DNA of 34,751 nucleotides from Chromatiales bacterium (lineage in GTDB: Bacteria; Pseudomonadota; Gammaproteobacteria; Steroidobacterales; Woeseiaceae): contig SHLT01000020.1 of assembly GCA_004282875.1 (NCBI GenBank), positions 1 through 34,751 on the forward strand, written 5' to 3'. Positions 1-7,313 of the stretch are shown piece by piece. A program made the position numbers and the translations under genes. The notes under the pieces are model-generated. The model made no database searches, was not told the origin of the DNA, and saw nothing but the letters and a program-made list of their open reading frames with translations. Numbering within the stretch: position 1 is the stretch's first letter; each line of letters opens with the position of its first letter.

Positions 1-851
1 CTGTGGCCCAGCAGCATCTGCACGACCCGGAGGTCGGCACCGCGATTCAGGAGGTGCGTCGCAAACGCGTGCCGCAGGCTGTGCGGCGACATCTTCTGGC
101 GCACACCGGCCTTTTCGGCGTAGCGCTTGATGATGTGCCAGAACGCCTGGCGGGTCATGCGATCGCCACGGCGCGTCGGGAAGAGGTAGTCGGTCTGGCG
201 CTCGAGCAGGATCTCCATGCGCGGGCCGTTGATGAAATCCTTGAGCCAGCGCTGGGACTCGTCACCCAGCGGAATCAGGCGTTCACGATCGCCCTTGCCG
301 ACGATGCGCAATACGCCCTGGTTGAAGTTGATCTGCGACTGCTTGAGATTGATGAGTTCGGAGACCCTGAGACCGGTGGCGTACAGGAGTTCCAGCATAG
401 CGCGATCGCGATGGCCCAGCGGCTCGTCCGTGTTTGGCGCATTCAGCAATGAATCGACTTCGTCCTCGGACAGCGATTTGGGCAGGGAACGTCCAATACG
501 CGGCATTTCGATTTCTGCGGTCGGGTCCGTGTCACGCATTCCCTCGCGCATGATGTACCGGAAAAAACGGCGGAAGCTCGACAACTGGCGAGCCGTCGAT
601 CGCGGTTTGGCGCCTGACTCAACACGCTTCGCAATGAAATTCAGGAGGTCGGCTTTTTCGGCCTGCTCAATGGACTTGTGGCTCTCCGACAGGCCACGAC
701 CCAGCGTCATGAGATCTGCGCGGTAGGCACCGAGCGTGTTTTTCGACAGGCCACGCTCCATCCAGATGGCATCGAGAAAACGGTCGACAAGCTCTTCCGA
801 GCGTTGCACGGTTTTCGAATCTGGCTTGCTTTGTTTGTTGCTACTGGCCAT
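1..851 (-). CDS. xerD: Tyrosine recombinase XerD, C-terminus cut by window edge
   Basis: This is a site-specific tyrosine recombinase. With XerC it resolves chromosome dimers at dif during cell division. I read it on the minus strand from an ATG at 851; an AAGGAAG ribosome-binding site lies at 862-868. 283 complete codons are visible. The N-terminal SAM-like DNA-binding domain occupies roughly residues 20-105 and the catalytic domain follows. Visible active-site elements are the Arg in ATGLRVSEL, the Lys in VGKGDRER, the HSLRH box, and the distal His in MLLGHS, where the window ends. The nucleophilic Tyr and about 15 residues lie outside. XerD proteins are close to 300 residues, so the gene is probably intact. 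It is divergent from plsC. The sequence is closer to housekeeping XerD than to phage or integron integrases, and no mobile cargo is nearby. XerC is the main alternative name. Confidence 0.9.
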   Translation of the reverse strand, partial: MASSNKQSKPDSKTVQRSEELVDRFLDAIWMERGLSKNTLGAYRADLMTLGRGLSESHKSIEQAEKADLLNFIAKRVESGAKPRSTARQLSSFRRFFRYIMREGMRDTDPTAEIEMPRIGRSLPKSLSEDEVDSLLNAPNTDEPLGHRDRAMLELLYATGLRVSELINLKQSQINFNQGVLRIVGKGDRERLIPLGDESQRWLKDFINGPRMEILLERQTDYLFPTRRGDRMTRQAFWHIIKRYAEKAGVRQKMSPHSLRHAFATHLLNRGADLRVVQMLLGH

Positions 852-1044
852 AAACGTCCATCTTCCTTAGTCGCACATTCCTTTGTGCGGTGAAATTCCC
901 TATGCCAACCAGCGCGTGCTGCTGGTAGCATACCGGGTCACTTTCATCGCCAAGCGACGGATTTTGCAAGGTTTCTGAGTATGCTAAGGAAGCTCGGGGC
1001 TGGGCGTGACCGCTGTCACATATTAAGGAAGGCATTAACATAAA
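852..1044. promoter_or_regulatory. Divergent xerD/plsC intergenic region with leader hairpin
   Basis: This 193-base gap must carry the promoters of both divergent genes. I could not pick a convincing -35/-10 pair for either. A perfect 6-bp hairpin (CGCACA 872-877, loop of 6, TGTGCG 884-889) sits four bases upstream of the xerD Shine-Dalgarno in the xerD leader. A second small inverted repeat, CCAGC/GCTGG, spans 908-924. On the plus side AAGGAAGG at 1025-1032 is the likely plsC ribosome-binding site, rather far from its GTG. Confidence 0.4.
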
Positions 1045-1800
1045 GTGAACTGGGTCACACGCACCAAGAAAGTCGCCTGGGGCCTTTTCGCATGGCTGTC
1101 TTTCGGCCTTGCCGTCCTGTTCTCGCTGGTCGTCGTCCTGCTGGTGCCGTCGGCCAGCCGGCGCCAGAAACTGGTGACCTGGGCGTCGAAAATGATCTTC
1201 GTATTGCCCAGGATCGATGTCCAGGTCCGCGGCATGGACAATCTGCCAACCGACAACTGTATTGTCGTTGCCAACCACGCCAGCTACCTGGACGGGCCGC
1301 TGCTCAAGGGTTTCCTGCCCTGGCGTTTCAATTTTGTGATCAAGGGCGAAATGCGGAATTTTGGTCCCGCACACTTCCTGCTGCGGCGTTCGGGCTCCAA
1401 ATTCGTCGAGCGATCCGATATCCAGGGCAGCACCCGCGATGCGCGCCAGATCGTCAAGGCGGCGCTAGGCGGCGAGTCGCTCGGTTTCTTCCCCGAGGGC
1501 ACGTTTCTGAAAGAGCCTGGCGTTGGACGCTTTCGGCCCGGGGCCTTTGTGGCCGCCGTCAAGGGCGAACTTCCCGTGGTGCCGATTTCGATCGGCGGAT
1601 CACGCCATATGTTGCCGGCGGGCGCCTTCCTTCCCCGCCGCGGCCCGCTGACCATCGATATCCTCCCCGCGATCGCCCCCGGAGACGCCGAGTTCGAGTC
1701 CAGCCGCGCACTTGCCGAGACTGCGCGGCAACGCATTCTCAGCGTGCTTGACGAGCCGGATCTGCTCGAAGACAGCGCCGCTCCCAACGGCCCCGGGTAA
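1045..1800 (+). CDS. plsC: 1-acyl-sn-glycerol-3-phosphate acyltransferase (PlsC family)
   Basis: This 251-residue membrane-associated acyltransferase should move a fatty acyl group from acyl-ACP or acyl-CoA onto lysophosphatidic acid in phospholipid synthesis. The defining boxes are visible: NHASYLD at 77-83 (catalytic His78 and Asp83 of the HX4D motif) and FPEG at 149-152, which binds the glycerol phosphate. A hydrophobic segment at about residues 10-34 would anchor the N-terminus in the inner membrane. The start is a GTG preceded by an AAGGAAGG stretch. Length matches the family (about 240-260). The thiolase gene follows after 84 bases and may be co-transcribed. PlsC-superfamily members also acylate ornithine lipids and other acceptors, so the acceptor is inferred from the family rather than proven. 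Confidence 0.88.
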   Translation: MNWVTRTKKVAWGLFAWLSFGLAVLFSLVVVLLVPSASRRQKLVTWASKMIFVLPRIDVQVRGMDNLPTDNCIVVANHASYLDGPLLKGFLPWRFNFVIKGEMRNFGPAHFLLRRSGSKFVERSDIQGSTRDARQIVKAALGGESLGFFPEGTFLKEPGVGRFRPGAFVAAVKGELPVVPISIGGSRHMLPAGAFLPRRGPLTIDILPAIAPGDAEFESSRALAETARQRILSVLDEPDLLEDSAAPNGPG

Positions 1801-1884
1801 CGTATTTGTAGTATTGCGCGTCGGCCAGAATTGGCGGACAGTAGCCGCCCGATGGTCAATCCTCTCTAGCCGGAGCACCTATCT

Positions 1885-3066
1885 ATGAGTTCGGACACAG
1901 TTGTCATCATCGCGGCAAAACGCACGCCGATAGGTGCGTTTCAGGGCGCCCTGAGTGGCGCGACCGCAACCCAGCTCGGCGCCGCCGTCATCGGCGATGC
2001 CATCGACGGAAGCGGTATCAATGCGGCCGACATTGATCGCGTAATCATGGGCTGCGTCCTGCCCGCCGGACTGGGCCAGGCACCGGCCCGCCAGGCAGCG
2101 CTTGGCGCAGGTGTGCCGGAGGGTGTGCCGTGCGTCACGGTCAACAAGATGTGCGGCTCCGGTATGGAAGCGATCACGCTCGCACATGACATGATCAAGG
2201 CCGGCAGCGCCGGTATCGTCGTCGCCGGCGGGCTCGAGTCCATGAGTAACGCGCCCTACCTGCTACCCAAGGCACGCAGCGGCTACCGCATGGGTCACCA
2301 GGAAGCGCTCGATCACATGTTCTACGACGGTCTTCAGGATCCGTTCGAGGGCAAGATGATGGGCCACTTTGCCCAGGTAACGGCTGACAAATACGGCTTC
2401 TCGCGCGAAGAAATGGATGCCTTTGCCACGGAATCGGCCAGGCGAGCGCAACGCGCTGTGGCCGACGGCACGTTTGCCGGCGAGATCGCGCCGGTCACGA
2501 TCAAATCGCGCCGCGGCGACACGGTTGTCGACACCGACGAGACCCCGGGCACCGTGAGCGTAGACAAGATCCCGACCCTGCGCCCCGCATTCGCAAAAGA
2601 CGGTACCGTAACGGCCGCCACGTCGTCGTCAATTTCTGATGGCGCAGCCGCCGTTATCATGATGACGGCCGCCGAGGCCGACAAACGCGGCCTGACCCCG
2701 ATCGCGAAAATTGTGGGCCATTCGGCATTCGCCCATGAGCCCGCGTGGTTTACAACCGCACCGGTCTATGCACTGAAAAAGCTGCTCGAGGCCCAGGGCT
2801 GGACGCCCGACGACGTCGACCTGTTTGAGATCAATGAAGCGTTCGCCGTGGTGACGATGGCTGCGATGAAGGATGTCGGCATCAGCCACGACAAGGTCAA
2901 CGTGAACGGCGGCGCCTGTGCGCTGGGCCACCCCATCGGGGCCACCGGCTGCCGCATTTCGGTCACGCTGCTGCACGAACTGGCCGCCCGTGGGCTTACC
3001 CGCGGTATCGCGACGCAGTGCATTGGTGGTGGCGAAGCCACTGCCGTCGCCTACGAGATTCTATAG
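1885..3066 (+). CDS. atoB: Acetyl-CoA C-acetyltransferase (thiolase)
   Basis: This 393-residue thiolase condenses two acetyl-CoA to acetoacetyl-CoA or, in reverse, cleaves 3-ketoacyl-CoA with CoA. The nucleophilic Cys90 lies in NKMCGSG. His349 lies in GHPIG, and the second catalytic Cys379 lies in QCIGGGE. These match the C89/H348/C378 triad of biosynthetic thiolases almost exactly, and the length is typical. A GGAG Shine-Dalgarno at 1872-1875 supports the ATG. The 3-hydroxyacyl-CoA dehydrogenase gene begins 12 bases after the stop, and its ribosome-binding site abuts the thiolase stop, so the two are surely one operon. The pairing suggests the last two steps of beta-oxidation or short-chain/branched acyl-CoA turnover. 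The symbol atoB versus phaA cannot be decided from sequence; no PHA synthase is present here. Confidence 0.92.
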   Translation: MSSDTVVIIAAKRTPIGAFQGALSGATATQLGAAVIGDAIDGSGINAADIDRVIMGCVLPAGLGQAPARQAALGAGVPEGVPCVTVNKMCGSGMEAITLAHDMIKAGSAGIVVAGGLESMSNAPYLLPKARSGYRMGHQEALDHMFYDGLQDPFEGKMMGHFAQVTADKYGFSREEMDAFATESARRAQRAVADGTFAGEIAPVTIKSRRGDTVVDTDETPGTVSVDKIPTLRPAFAKDGTVTAATSSSISDGAAAVIMMTAAEADKRGLTPIAKIVGHSAFAHEPAWFTTAPVYALKKLLEAQGWTPDDVDLFEINEAFAVVTMAAMKDVGISHDKVNVNGGACALGHPIGATGCRISVTLLHELAARGLTRGIATQCIGGGEATAVAYEIL

Positions 3067-3078
3067 GGAGATACACCT

Positions 3079-3846
3079 GTGAAACTGTCAGAAGCCAAAG
3101 CCGTTGTTACCGGCGGCGCATCAGGACTGGGTTTTGCAACGGCACAACGCATCATCGATGAGGGTGGGCAGGTTGTGCTTTTTGATATCAATGACGAGCT
3201 GGGCGCCGAAAGCGTGGCAGCGCTTGGGGATCGCGCGACCTACCTGAACACCGACGTGGCTGACGAAGCGTCCGTCAGGAAATCGGTCCGCGAGGCCGGA
3301 AAGACGATGGGTGGCATCACGCTCGCGGTGAATTGTGCGGGCATCGCCACGGCCGGACGCGCGCTGGGTCGTGAAGGGCCCTGGCCGACATCGAATTTCA
3401 ATCGCGTTATTCAAATCAACCTCATTGGCTCCTTCAACGTCACCAAGGAAGCGGCGGCTGTCATGAATGAAAATGAGCCGACTGAAGATGGTGAGCGCGG
3501 GGTCGTTATCAGTACGGCCTCAATCGCCGCCTTTGAGGGCCAGATCGGACAAGCCGCCTACGCGGCGTCGAAGGGCGGTGTGCATGCGATGATGCTGCCA
3601 CTGGCACGCGAGTTTGCTGGGTTCGGTATCCGCGTCAATACGGTCGCACCGGGCATCATGCTCACGCCGATGATGTCCGGCATGTCGGACGAGATCAAGG
3701 AATCGCTCGCCAGTCAGGTGCCGTTCCCGAAGCGGCTTGGCAGACCCGAAGAATTCGCCAGTACGGTCGCATACATCTACGAGACATCGTACGTGAACAG
3801 CGAGACCATCCGCGTCGACGGCGCCATCAGGATGCAGCCCAAATAA
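3079..3846 (+). CDS. 3-hydroxyacyl-CoA dehydrogenase type II (HSD10-like SDR)
   Basis: This is a 255-residue classical short-chain dehydrogenase. It has a TGGASGLG nucleotide-binding motif near residues 11-18, an NCAG motif, a catalytic Ser in the STASIAA stretch, and YAASK as the YxxxK pair. The segment [14 protein letters not shown] and the overall length resemble mammalian HSD10 and bacterial type II 3-hydroxyacyl-CoA dehydrogenases, which oxidise L-3-hydroxyacyl-CoA with NAD+. The start is GTG with AGGGAG eight bases upstream. Its position directly after a thiolase fits: it would make the 3-ketoacyl-CoA that the thiolase cleaves. The substrate could also be 2-methyl-3-hydroxybutyryl-CoA (isoleucine breakdown) or a hydroxysteroid, as HSD10 is promiscuous. 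No Rossmann or catalytic residue is missing, in contrast to the degenerate SDR at 14302-15051. Confidence 0.85.
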   Translation: MKLSEAKAVVTGGASGLGFATAQRIIDEGGQVVLFDINDELGAESVAALGDRATYLNTDVADEASVRKSVREAGKTMGGITLAVNCAGIATAGRALGREGPWPTSNFNRVIQINLIGSFNVTKEAAAVMNENEPTEDGERGVVISTASIAAFEGQIGQAAYAASKGGVHAMMLPLAREFAGFGIRVNTVAPGIMLTPMMSGMSDEIKESLASQVPFPKRLGRPEEFASTVAYIYETSYVNSETIRVDGAIRMQPK

Positions 3847-3860
3847 AACCCGCTACCCGC

Positions 3861-3876
3861 AATTCGGTACCGAATT
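3861..3876. repeat. Perfect 16-bp palindrome between convergent genes
   Basis: AATTCGGTACCGAATT is an exact 16-bp palindrome in the 42-base gap between the converging 3-hydroxyacyl-CoA dehydrogenase and ETF-QO genes. As RNA it would form a 6-bp stem with a GTAC loop on either strand. There is no clear U-tract on either side, so it is at best a weak bidirectional terminator. A protein-binding site is possible but unusual between convergent 3' ends. Confidence 0.5.
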
Positions 3877-3888
3877 AAGAGGGCCTGA

Positions 3889-5538
3889 TTACATGTTCGC
3901 GTAATTGGGGCCGCCGGCGCCCTCGGGCACCGTCCAGACGATGTTCTGCTTCGGGTCCTTTATCTCGCAGGTCTTGCAGTGCACACAGTTTGCCGGGTTG
4001 ATCTGGAATTTTTTCTCGCCGCCCTCGTCTACGATTTCGTAGACCCCCGCCGGACAGTAGCGCTGCGCGGGCTCGTCGAATTCGGGCAAGTTATAGGCGA
4101 CCGGAATCGACTCATCCTTCAGCTTCAGGTGCGACGGCTGGTCTTCCTCATGATTGGTGTTCGAGAGGAATACCGAGGACAGCTTGTCGAACGTGAGGAC
4201 ACCATCAGGCTTCGGATAGTCGATGACCTTCGCCTCCGATGCCTTCTGCAGCGACTCGTGATCGGGATCCCGGTTACGCCACGTGAATGGCAGCTTGCCG
4301 AAAAAGATGTTCTGGTCGATGAATGCGAACACCGCGCCGAAGAACATCCCTAACTTGTGCAGTGCGGGGCCGAAATTGCGGCCACGGTGCAGCTCCTTGT
4401 AAACCCACGAGGCGTTGACGCTTTCTTCGTAGTCTGCGAGTTCCGATTGTCCCGGGTCCCCGCCCGCCAGCGCCGTGTGAATACTCTCCGCAGCGAGCAT
4501 GCCGGTCTTGATGGCCGTATGCGCGCCCTTAATTTTCACACCATTGAGGAAGCCCGCACCGCAGCCCACAAGCATGCCGCCCGGGAAGGCCAATTTGGGC
4601 AATGACTGCAGGCCACCCTTGTTCACGGCCCGCGCACCATAGGCGACCCGCTTGCCGCCCTCCAGGTAACGCCGAATCTGCGGATGCGTCTTCCAGCGCT
4701 GGAATTCGTCGAAAGTCGACAAGTGCGGGTTGCGATAGTTGAGCGCGATAATCAGCCCGAGGTAAACCTTGTTGTTGGCCGCGTGATACAGGAACCCGCC
4801 GCCTTCGGTGTGATTATCCAGCGGCCAGCCGGTCGTGTGGACGACAAGGCCCTCCTCATGCCGCTCGGGCTCGATTTCCCAGACCTCCTTGATGCCGATG
4901 CCGTAATGTTGTGGATCGCAGTTTTCGCGCAACCCGAACTTCGTCATGAGTTCTTCGCTGAGGTTGCCGCGGACACCTTCCGCGAAAATCGTGTACTTGC
5001 CCAGCAGTTCGTAACCGGGTGTGTAGGAACTCTTCTTTTCGCCGTCCTTGCCAATGCCCATGTCGCTGGTTGCCACGCCGGTCACGCGCCCCTCGGCATC
5101 GTAGAGCAGTTCCGAGGCAGCAAAGCCCGGGAACACGTTGACGCCCATGGCTTCCGCCTGCTCGCCCAACCACTGGCACAGCTGGCCAAGGCTGATGATG
5201 TAGTTTCCGTGATTGTGCATGGGACGCGGCAGGAACAGCCCTGGAACCGGGACCGCGCCGGTTGCGCTGGTCAGGTAATGAATCCGATCGCCCGCACATT
5301 CCGTCGTGACCGGCGCGCCCTTCTCTTTCCAGTCGGGAATCAGTTCGTTGAGCCCAGTGGGTTCGAAAACGTTGCCCGACAGTATATGCGCACCAATTTC
5401 CGAGCCTTTTTCGACCACCACGACCGACAGGCTGTTGTCGAGTTGCAGCAAACGAATAGCCGCCGCCAGCCCAGCGGGCCCGCCACCTACGATAACGACG
5501 TCGAACTCCATCGACTCGCGTTCAAATTCTTCCGACAT
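3889..5538 (-). CDS. etfD: Electron transfer flavoprotein-ubiquinone oxidoreductase
   Basis: This inner-membrane flavoprotein takes electrons from reduced ETF, and so from acyl-CoA dehydrogenases, and passes them to ubiquinone. I start it at the ATG at 5538 (549 residues): a GAGGAG Shine-Dalgarno lies about 11 bases upstream and runs directly into the alternative GTG at 5550, which makes that GTG unlikely. The FAD-binding GGGPAG is at about residues 18-23. At the C-terminus the ferredoxin-like 4Fe-4S ligands are Cys495 (CPAG) and Cys518, Cys521 and Cys524 (NCVHCKTC). Length matches the family (about 550). The etfAB genes are not in the window. Its neighbours (thiolase, hydroxyacyl-CoA dehydrogenase) and the acyl-CoA dehydrogenases at 25938-28261 give it an obvious role in beta-oxidation. 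It is divergent from zapE across about 57 bases. Confidence 0.94.
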   Translation of the reverse strand: MSEEFERESMEFDVVIVGGGPAGLAAAIRLLQLDNSLSVVVVEKGSEIGAHILSGNVFEPTGLNELIPDWKEKGAPVTTECAGDRIHYLTSATGAVPVPGLFLPRPMHNHGNYIISLGQLCQWLGEQAEAMGVNVFPGFAASELLYDAEGRVTGVATSDMGIGKDGEKKSSYTPGYELLGKYTIFAEGVRGNLSEELMTKFGLRENCDPQHYGIGIKEVWEIEPERHEEGLVVHTTGWPLDNHTEGGGFLYHAANNKVYLGLIIALNYRNPHLSTFDEFQRWKTHPQIRRYLEGGKRVAYGARAVNKGGLQSLPKLAFPGGMLVGCGAGFLNGVKIKGAHTAIKTGMLAAESIHTALAGGDPGQSELADYEESVNASWVYKELHRGRNFGPALHKLGMFFGAVFAFIDQNIFFGKLPFTWRNRDPDHESLQKASEAKVIDYPKPDGVLTFDKLSSVFLSNTNHEEDQPSHLKLKDESIPVAYNLPEFDEPAQRYCPAGVYEIVDEGGEKKFQINPANCVHCKTCEIKDPKQNIVWTVPEGAGGPNYANM

Positions 5539-5595
5539 CTCGCCCGGCACTCCTCGTTTTTGTTGGCCGCATCATAGCAGCCATGTAATCTTGCC

Positions 5596-6723
5596 GTGCC
5601 GCAACAGAACTGCAAATACAGCGATGAGGGTATCTTGAATCTGCGCGAAGCCTACGAGGAGAGCCTGCACCGGGACGGGCATGTCGAAGACCCTGCCCAG
5701 CTCGAGCTTATCGCTCGCTTCGAAGAACTGCAGCAGCGGCTCGCGGAGCAGCAGCCTCGCCGAGGCGGCCTGCGTACGATGTTTTTTCGCAGTGAGCCGC
5801 GTGAGACGGTGCGGGGCCTGTATATCTGGGGTGGCGTAGGCCGCGGCAAGACGTTCCTGATGGACCTGTTCTTCGAGTGCCTGCCCATCGAACGGAAAAA
5901 ACGAATCCATTTTCACCGCATGATGCACGACGTCCACCAGCGCATGAAGACCCTGAGTTTTGTCGAAGATCCTCTCGACAAGATCGCTACCGCTATTGCC
6001 CAGGAGACCCGGGTGCTGTGTTTTGACGAGTTCTTTGTCAGCGACATTGGCGACGCAATGATCCTGGGCAGGCTCCTCGAAGGGCTGTTCAAGCGCGGCG
6101 TCACGCTCGTCGCCACGTCCAATTCCCCGCCCGAAGAACTCTACAAGGATGGATTGCAGCGACAACGTTTTTTGCCGGCGATTCGCCTGCTCAATGAGCA
6201 TACCGACGTCGTCAACCTGGACGGCGGGACCGACTATCGACTGCGCATCCTCCGGAAAGCCGGAACCTATCTGTCGCCGAACGATGCGTCCGCGGCCGCG
6301 AAACTCAACTTTTTCTTTGACGAATCCGCCTCTGCGCAAATTGAGCGCAATACCGACCTCGACATCAACGACCGTGCCATTCGGGCGCGGCGTTGCGCAA
6401 AAGGCGTCGTCTGGTTTCGGTTCGAGGACATCTGCGACGGGCCGCGCAGCCAGGCCGACTACATCGAAATCGCTCGCTGGTATCCGTCCGTCATAGTCTC
6501 GGGCGTCCCGCAGTTCGACGCCACGCGCGACGACCAGGCGCGGCGTTTCATCGCGCTCGTGGACGAATTCTATGACCGGCGTGTGAAATTGATTCTCTCC
6601 GCAGACGCTACCATCAACGAGTTGTACGCCGGCACCCGCCTGTCCTTCGAATTCAACCGCACTGCCAGCCGCCTGATCGAGATGCAATCCACCGAGTATC
6701 TCGCCCTGCCGCACCTCGCGTGA
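5596..6723 (+). CDS. zapE: Cell division protein ZapE / AFG1-like ATPase
   Basis: This is a 375-residue P-loop ATPase of the AFG1/ZapE family, the same length as E. coli ZapE, which associates with the Z-ring and modulates FtsZ bundling. Walker A is GGVGRGKT at 79-86. Walker B ends in FDE with Asp144 and Glu145. An LREAYEE segment near the N-terminus is typical of the family. The proposed GTG start lacks a clear Shine-Dalgarno; no in-frame ATG exists before the Walker A region, so the start is uncertain by a few codons. The MarR regulator begins 15 bases after the stop, suggesting co-transcription. The mitochondrial homologue Afg1 acts in protein quality control, so a proteostasis role is an alternative. 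Confidence 0.88.
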   Translation: MPQQNCKYSDEGILNLREAYEESLHRDGHVEDPAQLELIARFEELQQRLAEQQPRRGGLRTMFFRSEPRETVRGLYIWGGVGRGKTFLMDLFFECLPIERKKRIHFHRMMHDVHQRMKTLSFVEDPLDKIATAIAQETRVLCFDEFFVSDIGDAMILGRLLEGLFKRGVTLVATSNSPPEELYKDGLQRQRFLPAIRLLNEHTDVVNLDGGTDYRLRILRKAGTYLSPNDASAAAKLNFFFDESASAQIERNTDLDINDRAIRARRCAKGVVWFRFEDICDGPRSQADYIEIARWYPSVIVSGVPQFDATRDDQARRFIALVDEFYDRRVKLILSADATINELYAGTRLSFEFNRTASRLIEMQSTEYLALPHLA

Positions 6724-6738
6724 TAAATTGTCGACACG

Positions 6739-7188
6739 ATGAGCGAAGACCTGAAACTTGAAGACTTCATGCCGTACCGGCTTGCCGTGCTCTCCAACAC
6801 GGTCAGCACCACGGTAGCGCGCGCCTATGACAAACGCTTCAGCGTGTCTATTCCGGAATGGCGCGTCATCGCGGTGCTCGGACGCTTTCCGGGATTGTCG
6901 GCTGTGGAGGTTGCGGAACGCACGCTGATGGACAAGGTCGCGGTCAGCCGCGCCGTCACGAAGCTGATCAAGAATGGCCATATCGATCGCGAATTCGCCG
7001 ACGCGGACAAGCGCCGTTCCATCCTGAACCTGTCCGAAAACGGTAAAAAGCTACATGACGAAATCGCGGAGCTTGCGCTCGGCTTTGAACGCGACCTGCT
7101 GGAGGGTTTTTCGGAAGAGGAGCTCGAGCAGCTCAACCGCATCATGGAGCGGCTCCTGGCGCGCGCCCGGCTCATCGGAACGCCCTGA
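6739..7188 (+). CDS. MarR family transcriptional regulator
   Basis: This is a 149-residue winged-helix repressor-type protein that would bind DNA as a dimer. The recognition region LSAVEVAERTLMDKVAVSRAVTKL at about residues 54-77 is a MarR helix-turn-helix, and the following ADADKRRS is the beta-wing with its conserved D-x-R-S signature. N- and C-terminal helices would form the dimer interface; the C-terminal one is Glu/Leu-rich. It lies between zapE and the glutamate dehydrogenase gene, 125 bases upstream of the latter and on the same strand. Local regulation of glutamate dehydrogenase is possible but unproven. I cannot name the effector. MarR proteins often sense phenolic or CoA-thioester ligands, which would fit the metabolic content of this region. 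Confidence 0.88.
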   Translation: MSEDLKLEDFMPYRLAVLSNTVSTTVARAYDKRFSVSIPEWRVIAVLGRFPGLSAVEVAERTLMDKVAVSRAVTKLIKNGHIDREFADADKRRSILNLSENGKKLHDEIAELALGFERDLLEGFSEEELEQLNRIMERLLARARLIGTP

Positions 7189-7313
7189 TAGTACCCTCCC
7201 GGCCGCTGTAATCGTTGTCACGCGAATTGCGGCTTCTAACCATTGTATTCGGCCCGCCAATGTAGGCTAAAATCTCGCCTTTAGGGAGTCCCCTACCCAC
7301 CAAGGCACTCGCA
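7189..7313 (+). promoter_or_regulatory. gdhB upstream region
   Basis: These 125 bases lie between the marR stop and the glutamate dehydrogenase GTG. A candidate sigma70-like element is TTGTAT (7243-7248) with TAAAAT (7268-7273), but the 19-base spacer is long. A small hairpin, TAGGG/CCCTA with a 4-base loop, lies at 7282-7295 and would fall in the leader. AAGG at 7302-7305, eight bases before the GTG, is the likely ribosome-binding site. No MarR operator could be identified with confidence. Confidence 0.3.

Noticed and set aside
1-851. XerD-like gene as a phage or integron integrase marking a mobile element
   Set aside because: The sequence is of the housekeeping XerC/XerD type, and no att repeats, tRNA or phage genes are nearby.
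4684-5577. A 297-codon plus-strand open frame opposite ETF-QO
   Set aside because: Antisense to a well-supported enzyme; composition is that of a mirror frame and not of a protein family.
5572-6981. A 469-codon open frame on the minus strand opposite zapE and marR
   Set aside because: It lies wholly antisense to two genes with clear motifs and has no family resemblance; long antisense frames are common in GC-rich DNA.
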